Below, one piece after another: positions 52,387 to 60,538 of a stretch of DNA of 64,000 nt. The position numbers were made by a program, and so were the translations under genes. Source of the stretch: Rhodocyclales bacterium (lineage in GTDB: Bacteria; Pseudomonadota; Gammaproteobacteria; Burkholderiales; Rhodocyclaceae); assembly GCA_016235165.1 (NCBI GenBank), contig JACRLX010000007.1, positions 62,001 to 126,000 on the forward strand, read 5' to 3'. How positions within the stretch are numbered: the stretch's first letter is position 1; each line of letters begins with the position of its first letter. The notes under the pieces were generated by a model. It made no database searches and was not told the origin of the DNA. It saw only the letters and a program-made list of their open reading frames with translations.

Positions 52387-52846
52387 TTCCAATATACTGG
52401 CCGCTTGGTCAGCCGTCCCGTGACGGTGTGCCCGGCGGCCCGAAGTGGCGTCGGTGGCACTGCTCCCGGGATGTCGCCGCCGCCGATGCCGAGTCACCTA
52501 CAGGTGACGGATGCGCCGCAGCAGCGAGGGCTTGCAGGAATACCGCCGCCGGGACTTACAAACCGGCGGACGACTCAGCCAGCCGACCTCAGGGTGTTTC
52601 GCTCGCCCGAAAGAGCGATACTACTTGATTGCGCGCAACACACGGCAGGGCACAGATTGCCGGGCGCTGAACGACCTTCAGCTTCCGCATTACCGAAGAC
52701 AAGTCCAAAAATTCGTTTGCAAGGTTCATTGAAGGCACCATGAAACTGCCACAGCAACAGCAAACCCGAGGCACACCGCCCGCGTCCTGACGCCGGCGGC
52801 GTGCGACTTGTCGTGCCCTTCCGCCGCACTGCGCGCGGGAGCACAC
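52387..52846 (+). promoter_or_regulatory. rluC-rne intergenic region and presumed long rne 5' leader
   Basis: No coding sequence is evident in these 460 bases. In E. coli the rne mRNA has a leader of about 360 bases that lets RNase E control its own message. This gap could hold a similar leader. Two simple hairpins are visible: GTCACC-TACA-GGTGAC (52493-52508) and TCGCTC-GCCCGAAA-GAGCGA (52599-52618). A TATACT near 52393 on the plus strand may be a -10, with no clear -35. The autoregulatory role is by analogy. Confidence 0.55.
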
Positions 52847-55597
52847 ATGAAACGCATGCTTTTCAATGCGACGCAGGCCGAGGAACTCCGCGTCGCGATC
52901 GTCGATGGTCAGAAACTGATTGACCTCGACATCGAGTCGGCCACCAAGGAACAACGCAAGAGCAATATTTACAAGGCGGTCATCACCCGCATCGAGCCCA
53001 GTCTCGAAGCCGCCTTCGTCGATTACGGCGCCGAGCGCCACGGCTTCCTGCCCTTCAAGGAAATCTCGCGCAGCTACTTCAAGCCGGGTGTCGACGTCGC
53101 CAAGGCCCGCATCCAGGACGTGCTGCAGAACGGCCAGGAACTCATCGTCCAGGTTGAAAAGGACGAGCGCGGCAACAAGGGCGCGGCGCTGACCACCTAT
53201 GTCTCGCTGGCCGGCCGCTACCTGGTGCTGATGCCCAACAATCCGCGCGGCGGCGGCGTCTCGCGCCGCGTCGAGGGCGAGGATCGCCAGGAGCTGCGCG
53301 AAGTCATGGATCAGTTGGTGGTTCCGCAAGGTGCCAGCCTGATCGCCCGCACCGCCGGCATCGGCCGCAACCTCGAAGAGCTGCAATGGGACCTCAACTA
53401 CCTGTTGCAGCTGTGGACCGCCATCGATGGCGCGGCCAAGGCCCAGGGCGGCGCCTTCCTGATCTACCAGGAGTCCAGCCTGGTGATCCGCGCCATCCGC
53501 GACTACTTCCACGCCGAAATCGGCGAGATCCTGATCGACACCGACGACATCTTCGAACAGGCCCAGCAGTTCATGAGCCACGTGATGCCGGGCACCGTGA
53601 ATCGCGTCAAGCGCTACCACGATGACGTGCCGCTGTTCTCGCGCTTCCAGATCGAACACCAGATCGAGTCAGCCTATTCGCGCCAGGTCAACCTGCCCTC
53701 TGGCGGTGCCATCGTGATCGACCACACCGAGGCCCTGGTCTCGGTGGACGTTAACTCCGGGCGCGCCACCAAGGGCAGCGACATCGAGGAAACCGCCTTC
53801 CGCACCAACTGCGAGGCGGCCGACGAAATCGCCCGCCAGCTGCGCCTGCGCGACCTCGGTGGCCTGATCGTGATCGACTTCATCGACATGGAATCGACCA
53901 AGAACCAGCGCGAAGTCGAGAACCGCCTGCGCGACGCCCTGCGCCACGACCGTGCGCGCGTCCAGACCGGCAAGATCAGCCGCTTCGGCCTGCTCGAACT
54001 CTCGCGCCAGCGCCTGCGCCCGGCGCTGGCCGAAACCAGCTACATCACCTGCCCGCGTTGCACCGGCACCGGCCACATCCGTTCCACCGAATCCGCCGCG
54101 CTGCACATCCTGCGCATCCTCGAAGAGGAGGCGATGAAGGAGAACACCGGCGCCCTGCACTGCCAGGTTCCGGTCGATGTCGGCACCTTCCTGCTCAACG
54201 AAAAGCGCGTGGATATCTCGCGCATCGAAATGCGCCACCGAGTCAATCTGGTGATCGTTCCCAATCGTCATCTGGAAACACCAGCCCACGAAATCGTGCG
54301 CCTGCGTCACGACCAGCTCAATGCCGAGGGAACCGCACTGGCCAGCTATCAGATGGCTGAAAAGCCGGCCGAAGAAAGCTATCAGCCGCCATCCGCGCAA
54401 ACCGGAGACGCCAAGCCTGCCCGCGCCGAAGCCGCGGTGAAGGGCATCACGCCAGACCAGCCGGCACCCATCGTCGAACCCAAGGCAGCCCCCGCGCCGG
54501 CGCCGCAAGCCGTCGCCGCCAACGAAGGCGGTTTCTTCAGCCGCCTGTTCTCCTTCCTCACCGGCGGCAAGAAGGAGGAAGCGCCGGCCGCCAGTGAAAT
54601 CAGGCCGGCCAATATGCAGCGGCGGGAGGGTGGCCGCGACGGCAATCGCGACCGCAATGGCCGCGGTCGTGACCGCGACCGCCGCCGTGACGGACGCGAC
54701 GAGCGCAAGTCGGAACCCCGTCCGGCGCAAGCCAAACGCGAGGACCAGCCGCAGGGCGAGGGCAATCGCAAGCCACGCGAGCCGCGTAACGAGCAGCGTG
54801 ACGGCGAAAAAAATCGTGAGCCGCGCGAGCAGAAAGACCCGCAACAGCGCGAAGCGCGCGCGCCGCGCGAACCTCGCGAACCGCGTGAGCCACGTCCGCC
54901 GCGCAACAACGATGCAGCCGCGCAAAATCAAGCCGCAGGCGACAACGCAACGGGTATGAGAAACAATGCGCAAACTGCCGATGCTCAGGCCGCCGACGGC
55001 GAAGCCCGCAGCGGTCGTCGCGGACGGCGCGGTCGCGGCCGTGGTCGCGGCAGCGAGGAAGGTGCTCCGCTCGATGCCGGCGCGGCATCGGCTGTGGCGG
55101 CGAACGCCACCGAGCCCCTGAGCTCCCCCGCTGCACCTGCCCAGGAAGCTCCCGCGACTCCGGTTGCTCATTGGTTCCCGACTCCGGTTCAAACCGCACC
55201 GGCACCAACACCAGCCATCGAACCCTTGCCAGCCGCCGAGCCCGTGACTGCAACCGAGCCGGTCACGGTTACCGTGGTCGCCGTGTCGCCAGCGCCGACT
55301 CCTGTGATTGCCGAGGCCCCGGCCCCGGTGGTGACCGAGCCGATTCAGGTCATCGCAGCCGCACCGGCGGCACCAGCGCCTACCCCCGATCCGATCGTGC
55401 TTCCCCCGGTACCCGCACCTGCCCCCGTCGATCTCTCCGCCTCGCTGCAACAAGCCGGGTTGGTGATGATCGAAACCAGCAGCGCCGCGCCGCGCGAACA
55501 GCCACAGCCGGAAGCGCCCAAGCTAGGCCGCAAGCCGCGTCCGACCCAGGTCGTTGCCACCGAACCACTGCAAATGGTGGAAACCCGACGCGAGTAA
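52847..55597 (+). CDS. rne: Ribonuclease E
   Basis: Main endonuclease for mRNA decay and rRNA/tRNA processing; membrane-associated scaffold of the degradosome. The 916-residue product starts MKRMLFNATQAEELRVAIVD, nearly as in E. coli, so ATG 52847 is secure. The S1 domain lies about 35-125. DNase-like catalytic acids sit in VSVDVNSGRATKG and LIVIDFIDM. The Zn-link is CPRCTGTG (about residue 402). The C-terminal half (about 510-916) is low complexity: an Arg/Glu/Asp/Gln/Pro-rich stretch at about 590-700 (RNA binding), RRGRRGRGRGRG at about 725, then an Ala/Pro/Glu/Val-rich tail. A final KLGRKPRPTQVVATEPLQMV may be a short binding motif. A strong terminator follows. Confidence 0.96.
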   Translation: MKRMLFNATQAEELRVAIVDGQKLIDLDIESATKEQRKSNIYKAVITRIEPSLEAAFVDYGAERHGFLPFKEISRSYFKPGVDVAKARIQDVLQNGQELIVQVEKDERGNKGAALTTYVSLAGRYLVLMPNNPRGGGVSRRVEGEDRQELREVMDQLVVPQGASLIARTAGIGRNLEELQWDLNYLLQLWTAIDGAAKAQGGAFLIYQESSLVIRAIRDYFHAEIGEILIDTDDIFEQAQQFMSHVMPGTVNRVKRYHDDVPLFSRFQIEHQIESAYSRQVNLPSGGAIVIDHTEALVSVDVNSGRATKGSDIEETAFRTNCEAADEIARQLRLRDLGGLIVIDFIDMESTKNQREVENRLRDALRHDRARVQTGKISRFGLLELSRQRLRPALAETSYITCPRCTGTGHIRSTESAALHILRILEEEAMKENTGALHCQVPVDVGTFLLNEKRVDISRIEMRHRVNLVIVPNRHLETPAHEIVRLRHDQLNAEGTALASYQMAEKPAEESYQPPSAQTGDAKPARAEAAVKGITPDQPAPIVEPKAAPAPAPQAVAANEGGFFSRLFSFLTGGKKEEAPAASEIRPANMQRREGGRDGNRDRNGRGRDRDRRRDGRDERKSEPRPAQAKREDQPQGEGNRKPREPRNEQRDGEKNREPREQKDPQQREARAPREPREPREPRPPRNNDAAAQNQAAGDNATGMRNNAQTADAQAADGEARSGRRGRRGRGRGRGSEEGAPLDAGAASAVAANATEPLSSPAAPAQEAPATPVAHWFPTPVQTAPAPTPAIEPLPAAEPVTATEPVTVTVVAVSPAPTPVIAEAPAPVVTEPIQVIAAAPAAPAPTPDPIVLPPVPAPAPVDLSASLQQAGLVMIETSSAAPREQPQPEAPKLGRKPRPTQVVATEPLQMVETRRE

Positions 55598-55616
55598 GCA
55601 AGCCGCCGCATGGTGC

Positions 55617-55640
55617 AAACGGGCGCCGGGGCGCCCGTTT
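55617..55640. terminator. Rho-independent terminator, probably bidirectional, between rne and the tyrosine phosphatase
   Basis: A perfect 11-bp stem AAACGGGCGCC-GG-GGCGCCCGTTT lies 20 bases after the rne stop. The stem ends in TTT on both strands, followed by CTATTT on the plus strand. It directly abuts the stop of the convergent phosphatase gene, so it can serve both. Confidence 0.88.
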
Positions 55641-56114
55641 CTATTTCCGCCGGCCCAATTCGCGCAGCAGTCCGCCCGCCGCGTCCTCCACCAGATCGAG
55701 CACGAGTTCAAAGCCGTCCGCGCCGCCGTAATAGGGATCGGGCACTTCGCCGCCACCATTGCGCCCGAAATCGAGAAAGAGCCGTAGCTTGTGCGCGTGT
55801 ATGCGCGGACACGCCCGTCGCAGCGACTCAAGATGGTCGGCGCCCATCGCCAGCAGCAAATCGAACTGCTCAAAATCGAAATCGGTAACGCGTCGCGCGC
55901 GCTGTCCGCTCAAATCGTAGCCACGCTCGCGGGCAGCCCTTACGGTGCGCAGATCTGGTGCTTCCCCAACGTGATAGCCATGGGTTCCAGCCGAATCAAA
56001 ATGAAAACCCTCGGCCAGCCCCAGCCTGGACGCCATGCCGCGCGCCACCCCTTCCGCCGTCGGCGAACGGCAGATATTCCCCGTGCAGACAAAAAGAATC
56101 CGAAGCTTGGTCAA
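55641..56114 (-). CDS. Low-molecular-weight protein-tyrosine phosphatase
   Basis: Removes phosphate from phosphotyrosine (or small phosphate esters) in the cytoplasm. The 157-residue product has the P-loop VCTGNICRSP (CX5R) right at the N-terminus, SAGTHGYHVGEAPD, and the general acid in EVPDPYYGG near the C-terminus. Starts are uncertain: TTG 56114 gives the standard N-terminus (TKLRILFVC); another TTG at 56138 adds eight residues. No tyrosine kinase or polysaccharide genes are nearby, so an exopolysaccharide role is not indicated. Confidence 0.93.
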   Translation of the reverse strand: MTKLRILFVCTGNICRSPTAEGVARGMASRLGLAEGFHFDSAGTHGYHVGEAPDLRTVRAARERGYDLSGQRARRVTDFDFEQFDLLLAMGADHLESLRRACPRIHAHKLRLFLDFGRNGGGEVPDPYYGGADGFELVLDLVEDAAGGLLRELGRRK

Positions 56115-56230
56115 TTGGCTGTCACCACATCGAAACAAACGTCACCGTAGGCCTTCTTGAGAATCCAAATTCGCAGCGATCATAATCGGTTGGCGGGTTA
56201 GACTCGGCTCATTCTACGAAAAGACGCAAC

Positions 56231-57538
56231 GTGGCCTGGACCAGAATAAATCAAGAACTGCGGGGATATGCCACCGACGGCTTGATCGCCTGCCGCTCAT
56301 GCGATTGCATCCATCAGATAGTAGACATTCCGGCAGGAGCCCGTGCTTGCTGCCGCCGCTGCCACGATGTTCTTTACCATTACCTGCCGAACAGCCTGGA
56401 CCATGCCGCCGCACTCTATCTGGCAGCTTTCATTTTGCTTCTCCTGGCAAACACATTTCCATTCGTCGCCCTGCAATATGGGGATCGTATCGAGCAAAGC
56501 CTCCTGATCTCGGGCGGATTTGCATTGCTGCAGGCCGGAATGGGTGAAATCGGACTCCTGGTACTGTTGACCAGCGTGGTATTTCCCGTTCTGATCATTC
56601 TTTCGATGCTTTACCTGCTGCTGCCGTTGCGGATCGGCATACGCCCCCCTCGGATGGCAACGGTGTGGAGGCTGGTGCGCCTGTTGAGCCCCTGGAGCCT
56701 GATCGGAGTATTCATGCTCGGTCTGCTTGTGTCGGTGGTGAAACTTCAAGACCTTGCAATGATCATACCCGGCGTCGCGTTCTATGCGTTCATTGGCTTG
56801 CTCGTCGTTTCCGCCGCAGCGTCGGCCAGCTTCGATCCGGCGGTGCTCTGGCCGCGCCAGGGGCCCGTGCCGGAATCCGGGACGAGTGCAGTCGCCAGCG
56901 CGAGTGCCGCCAGCCTCGGCTATGCGGCCTGCCCATGCTGCGAACTTCTGGTGAAGCTGCCTGCCAGCGGGCGCTGCCAGTGCCCGCGCTGCGATTCCAG
57001 GATGGAGAGCCCGCGACAGCCCGATAGTGTCTCGCGCAGTGCGGCCTTGCTGGCGTCGGCGGCCCTCCTCCTGGTGCCTGCCAACATTTATCCCGTGATG
57101 ACGGTCACGCGCCTTGGGCAGGGGGAGCCGAGCACGATCATCGCTGGCGTGATTCATCTGATAGAGGATGGCGCCTGGCCATTGGGGCTGCTAGTATTGT
57201 TCGCCAGCTTCGTCGTTCCCATTACAAAAATAGTTGTGCTTGCGTTCCTTCTATTTTCCGTTCAGCGCGGCAGTTCGTCGCGCCTTCGTGATCGCACCCG
57301 TTTGTACCATGTCACGGAAGCCATCGGCGCCTGGTCCATGGTCGACATCTTCCTTGTCGGGATTCTGGTGGCATTGGTCCGCATGGACGGCCTGGCGACG
57401 GTGTACCCAGGTTTGGGAGCGAGCTTTTTCGGCGCCGCGGTGGTGCTCACCATGATGGCCGCGCATGCCTTCGATCCGCGCACCATCTGGGACCGCGCGG
57501 CCCCGGAACGTATCCGGGCGGATGAGATGCCGGCATGA
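56231..57538 (+). CDS. pqiA: Paraquat-inducible protein A (PqiA) membrane protein
   Basis: Inner-membrane partner of the MCE protein PqiB in lipid transport. The 435-residue product has two repeats of the PqiA domain, each with four membrane segments. Each is preceded by a zinc-ribbon-like cysteine set: CRSCDC with CCRRC (about residues 21-46) and CPCCELL with CQCPRCD (about 237-258). The conserved LANTFPFVAL and VPANIYPVMTVT loops occur at the matching place in each half. GTG 56231 is the apparent start. It opens a five-gene run with 4-base overlaps throughout, pqiB first. Confidence 0.93.
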   Translation: MAWTRINQELRGYATDGLIACRSCDCIHQIVDIPAGARACCRRCHDVLYHYLPNSLDHAAALYLAAFILLLLANTFPFVALQYGDRIEQSLLISGGFALLQAGMGEIGLLVLLTSVVFPVLIILSMLYLLLPLRIGIRPPRMATVWRLVRLLSPWSLIGVFMLGLLVSVVKLQDLAMIIPGVAFYAFIGLLVVSAAASASFDPAVLWPRQGPVPESGTSAVASASAASLGYAACPCCELLVKLPASGRCQCPRCDSRMESPRQPDSVSRSAALLASAALLLVPANIYPVMTVTRLGQGEPSTIIAGVIHLIEDGAWPLGLLVLFASFVVPITKIVVLAFLLFSVQRGSSSRLRDRTRLYHVTEAIGAWSMVDIFLVGILVALVRMDGLATVYPGLGASFFGAAVVLTMMAAHAFDPRTIWDRAAPERIRADEMPA

Positions 57539-59205
57539 ACGAACCAGTAGTCCGTGAGCGCGGCGGTCTGTCGCTGGTCTGGATCATTCCGGCGCTAACC
57601 GCGGTCATTGGCGCTTGGCTGATCTTGCATACCTTGACCGACCAGGGACCGCTGGTAACGATCACATTTCGTACCGCGGACGGAATCGAAGTCGACAAGA
57701 CACGGATCAAGTACAAGAGCCTGAGCATCGGAATCGTTGAAAGCGTACGTTTCAGCCCGGATTTTTCCCGAGTGGAAGTCCTGGCCAGACTGAAAAAGGA
57801 TGCCGCGCATTTCCTGCGACGCGATTCCAGATTCTGGGTGGTCAGACCCACCCTCAGCGCGCGGGGAATCTCCGGCCTCGGTACGCTGATGTCGGGTACC
57901 TACATCGAAATCGAGCCGGGACAGGGCGCGCCGCAGACCTTGTTTGTCGGCCTGGAGTCGCCGCCCGTAGTCCACTCCGATACGGCAGGCAAACAAATCA
58001 CCCTGCTGGCGCGACAACTCGGATCGCTGGACCGCGGATCGCCAATTTATTATCAGGGCATCGTAGCCGGCGAAGTTCTTGGCCACGAAATGGCGAATGA
58101 TTTCCGCAACGTCCTGATCCATGCGTTCGTCAAGGCTCCGTTCGACGGCCTGGTGCGCAGCAATTCGCGTTTCTGGACCGACAGCGGCATCGACCTGACC
58201 GTCGGCCCCGACGGATTGCGTCTCAAGACCGAGTCCTTGCAATCGCTCCTGTTCGGCGGTATTGCCTTCGATACGCCGGACTTGCAGGACGGGGGCGTCG
58301 AGGACATCGGCGGACTGATCTTCACGCTGCATGACGACCTGAAGTCGCTCAAGGATCAGGCTTACACCAGCAAGCTGCGCTACGTCCTGTATTTCGAGGA
58401 CTCCATGCGCGGGCTGACGGTTGGTGCCCCCGTCGAGTTCAAGGGTATCAAGGTCGGCACGGTGCTCGACGTAAAGCTTGAGTACGACGATGCCAAGTCC
58501 GCCTTCCGCATCCCCGTGGTCATCGAACTCGAACCGGAGCGCATCGCGACCCGAGGCGACCGGATGAAGCGCGCCCCGCGCGAATCCTTTCAGAACCTGG
58601 TCAAGAAAGGTTTGCGCGCCCGGCTACAGGCGGGGAATTTGCTGACCGGGCAGTTGTTTGTCGATCTGGTGATGCAGCCGAAGGCACCGCTACGGCTGGT
58701 GAACGCCGGCCATGCCGATCCGGAACTGCCTACCATGCGCGGCGGCGGCTTTGACCAGATGATTGCTTCAGCCTCGGGCATCCTGGAACAACTGGAAAAG
58801 GTGGATTACGCGGCCCTGGGTGCCGACCTCCAGGGAGCCCTCAAAGGCGCCAACGCGATGACCAACGGGCCGCAAATGCAGGCGGCACTGTCCGATCTGG
58901 CGGCGTCGCTGGCTAGCGTGCGGGGCATCCTGCGCGCCCTGGATGCCCGCGCCGAGCCCATTGCAACAAACTTGGAGCAGGCATTGGCCGCGGCACGCGA
59001 TGCCCTCGACAAGTCGAAAAAGACCATGGCCCTGGTCGATGGTGCAATCGCACCGGATGCCCCCCTGCATCAACACTCGCTGCGGCTGATGCAGGAGTTG
59101 GGAAGCACGGCGCGCTCGCTGAGGCACCTGGTTGACATGCTGGAACGCAATCCGCAAGCCCTGCTGCTGGGCAAGGCGCCAGCCAAGGAACAGGAGCAAA
59201 AATGA
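57535..59205 (+). CDS. pqiB: MCE-domain intermembrane transport protein PqiB
   Basis: Forms a periplasm-spanning tube for lipid movement. The 556-residue product has an N-terminal membrane segment (LVWIIPALTAVIGAWLILH) and three MCE domains at about 45-135, 160-220 and 285-390. These have TADGIEVDKTRIKYKSLSIG, GSPIYYQGIVAGEVLGHEM and LTVGAPVEFKGIKVGTVLD. A long helical C-terminal part (about 410-550) would form the coiled-coil needle. E. coli PqiB is 546 residues. It overlaps pqiA and pqiC by 4 bases each. Confidence 0.95.
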   Translation: MNEPVVRERGGLSLVWIIPALTAVIGAWLILHTLTDQGPLVTITFRTADGIEVDKTRIKYKSLSIGIVESVRFSPDFSRVEVLARLKKDAAHFLRRDSRFWVVRPTLSARGISGLGTLMSGTYIEIEPGQGAPQTLFVGLESPPVVHSDTAGKQITLLARQLGSLDRGSPIYYQGIVAGEVLGHEMANDFRNVLIHAFVKAPFDGLVRSNSRFWTDSGIDLTVGPDGLRLKTESLQSLLFGGIAFDTPDLQDGGVEDIGGLIFTLHDDLKSLKDQAYTSKLRYVLYFEDSMRGLTVGAPVEFKGIKVGTVLDVKLEYDDAKSAFRIPVVIELEPERIATRGDRMKRAPRESFQNLVKKGLRARLQAGNLLTGQLFVDLVMQPKAPLRLVNAGHADPELPTMRGGGFDQMIASASGILEQLEKVDYAALGADLQGALKGANAMTNGPQMQAALSDLAASLASVRGILRALDARAEPIATNLEQALAAARDALDKSKKTMALVDGAIAPDAPLHQHSLRLMQELGSTARSLRHLVDMLERNPQALLLGKAPAKEQEQK

Positions 59206-59804
59206 AAGCCGGGTTCCAACTCATCGCCGCCAGCCTGATCGCAGCCCTTGGACTTGCAGGCTGCCTTGGCAGTGCGCCGACCACCCGCTTCTACCAGCTT
59301 CAATCGGTGATTGACAAACCCGCGACACACACCGCGCAGGAATCACCAACATTGCTCGTCCGCGAAGTACGCCTTCCCCACTATCTCGACCGCCCCCAGA
59401 TCGTCACGCGCGAGGCTGGTAACCGCCTTCAACTGGCAGAGTTCGATCGCTGGGGCGGCGACCTGCGCGAGGACATGACGCGAGTCCTGATTCAAAACCT
59501 TGGCCGCGTACTCGGCGGCAAGCAAGTTTTTGCCGCGCCCCTTGGTGTCGTCGTGCAACCAGACTATCGCCTGGAAGTGGAAGTGCTTCGCTTCGAACGC
59601 GATGGCGGCGGTCAGGTTCGGCTCCATGCCCGCTGGTGGCTGACCCGCGGTAGCGACCTGAATCTGCTGGCCACCCATGAGTCATGGTTTTCCGGCAGCA
59701 GCGCGAGCGGCAGTTATCCCGATCTTGTCGCCACCATGAACAGCGTTTATGCCGAACTGGCAAGCGTCATCGCGACGAACATCCGCAAGCTGGATGGCAC
59801 ATGA
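59202..59804 (+). CDS. pqiC: Outer-membrane lipoprotein PqiC
   Basis: A 200-residue lipoprotein with lipobox LGLAGC (Cys about 23) and Leu-Gly after it, then TTRFYQLQ, the usual start of the PqiC/YmbA domain. The rest has LVREVRLPHYLDRPQIVTRE and FDRWGGDLREDMTRVLIQNL, which define the family. PqiC forms an outer-membrane ring that receives the PqiB needle. It overlaps pqiB and the following LolA-like gene by 4 bases each. Confidence 0.93.
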   Translation: MKAGFQLIAASLIAALGLAGCLGSAPTTRFYQLQSVIDKPATHTAQESPTLLVREVRLPHYLDRPQIVTREAGNRLQLAEFDRWGGDLREDMTRVLIQNLGRVLGGKQVFAAPLGVVVQPDYRLEVEVLRFERDGGGQVRLHARWWLTRGSDLNLLATHESWFSGSSASGSYPDLVATMNSVYAELASVIATNIRKLDGT

Positions 59805-60538
59805 CTTCCAGTCTGCTCGCCATGCTAAGCGTATTCATTGGGCTCACCGGCCATTGCTGGGCTCAGACCGGATCGGCTCTGGTCGAGCAGTCCCTGCAAC
59901 GCCACGCCCCCCCCAACGACGTCTTCGAAGAACACGTGCTGGTGATGACGGATCGCCTTGGCCATTACAGCCTGCGCTCAACCCGTTTCTACGCCCGACG
60001 CGATGAAAAGACCTCTCGGCAGCTCTATGTAATCGAATCCCCGGCTGAATTGAAGGGCGCGACAGTGCGCATCGACCGAGATGCGGACGCCGGCACCCGC
60101 AGGGGACCGGCGCCGTCGACACCCCTGTTCGGAACGAATCTCCTCGTGGCGGATCTCGAAGGCGAGCAGTCCGGAAATTTCCGGTACTCCCGCGAAGGCG
60201 ACCTGGCCCTGGAGCGGATTCCTCATTTCGTGATTCGCGCCGAACCGGCGGACGCGTCCATCGTGCGGACAAGCAGTTATCACGATCGGCGCATCTATAT
60301 GCGCAAGGACAATCTTTTTGTCAGCCGCATCGATTATTTCGACGGCAAGGGACGCATGGCGCGCCGTCTCGCCATGCGCGATCCGCGTCCGGACGCGCTG
60401 GGAATCTGGCGCGCGACAATGCTGCTGATGGAGGATTTTCGCGATGGCCGCCGCACCCTGCTCAAGGTGGAGCGGCGGGTACATTCGCCCGACTACATTC
60501 CTCCCGGCGTTTTTGATTGGCCGCGGGGCTGGCAATGA
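59801..60538 (+). CDS. LolA-like outer-membrane lipoprotein-sorting protein
   Basis: A 245-residue exported protein with signal peptide MTSSLLAMLSVFIGLTGHCWA-QTG. The mature part resembles the lipoprotein-sorting group that partners with RND/MMPL proteins: an open half-barrel with SLRSTRFYARRDEKTSRQLY, TPLFGTNLLVADLEGEQSG, HDRRIYMRKDNLFVSRIDYF and a C-terminal TLLKVERRVHSPDYIPPGVF. Its ATG overlaps pqiC by 4 bases (ATGA) and its stop overlaps the MMPL gene likewise. It probably carries a lipid released by the exporter across the periplasm; the lipid is unknown. Confidence 0.8.
   Translation: MTSSLLAMLSVFIGLTGHCWAQTGSALVEQSLQRHAPPNDVFEEHVLVMTDRLGHYSLRSTRFYARRDEKTSRQLYVIESPAELKGATVRIDRDADAGTRRGPAPSTPLFGTNLLVADLEGEQSGNFRYSREGDLALERIPHFVIRAEPADASIVRTSSYHDRRIYMRKDNLFVSRIDYFDGKGRMARRLAMRDPRPDALGIWRATMLLMEDFRDGRRTLLKVERRVHSPDYIPPGVFDWPRGWQ

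Noticed and set aside
54600-55030. Arg-rich repeats at the end of rne considered as a separate gene or repeat element
   Set aside because: In frame with RNase E and matches the low-complexity RNA-binding part of its C-terminal half.
53669-55453. 594-codon minus-strand frame opposite rne
   Set aside because: Antisense to RNase E; apparent Arg/Gly/Ala pattern just mirrors the low-complexity tail of rne.
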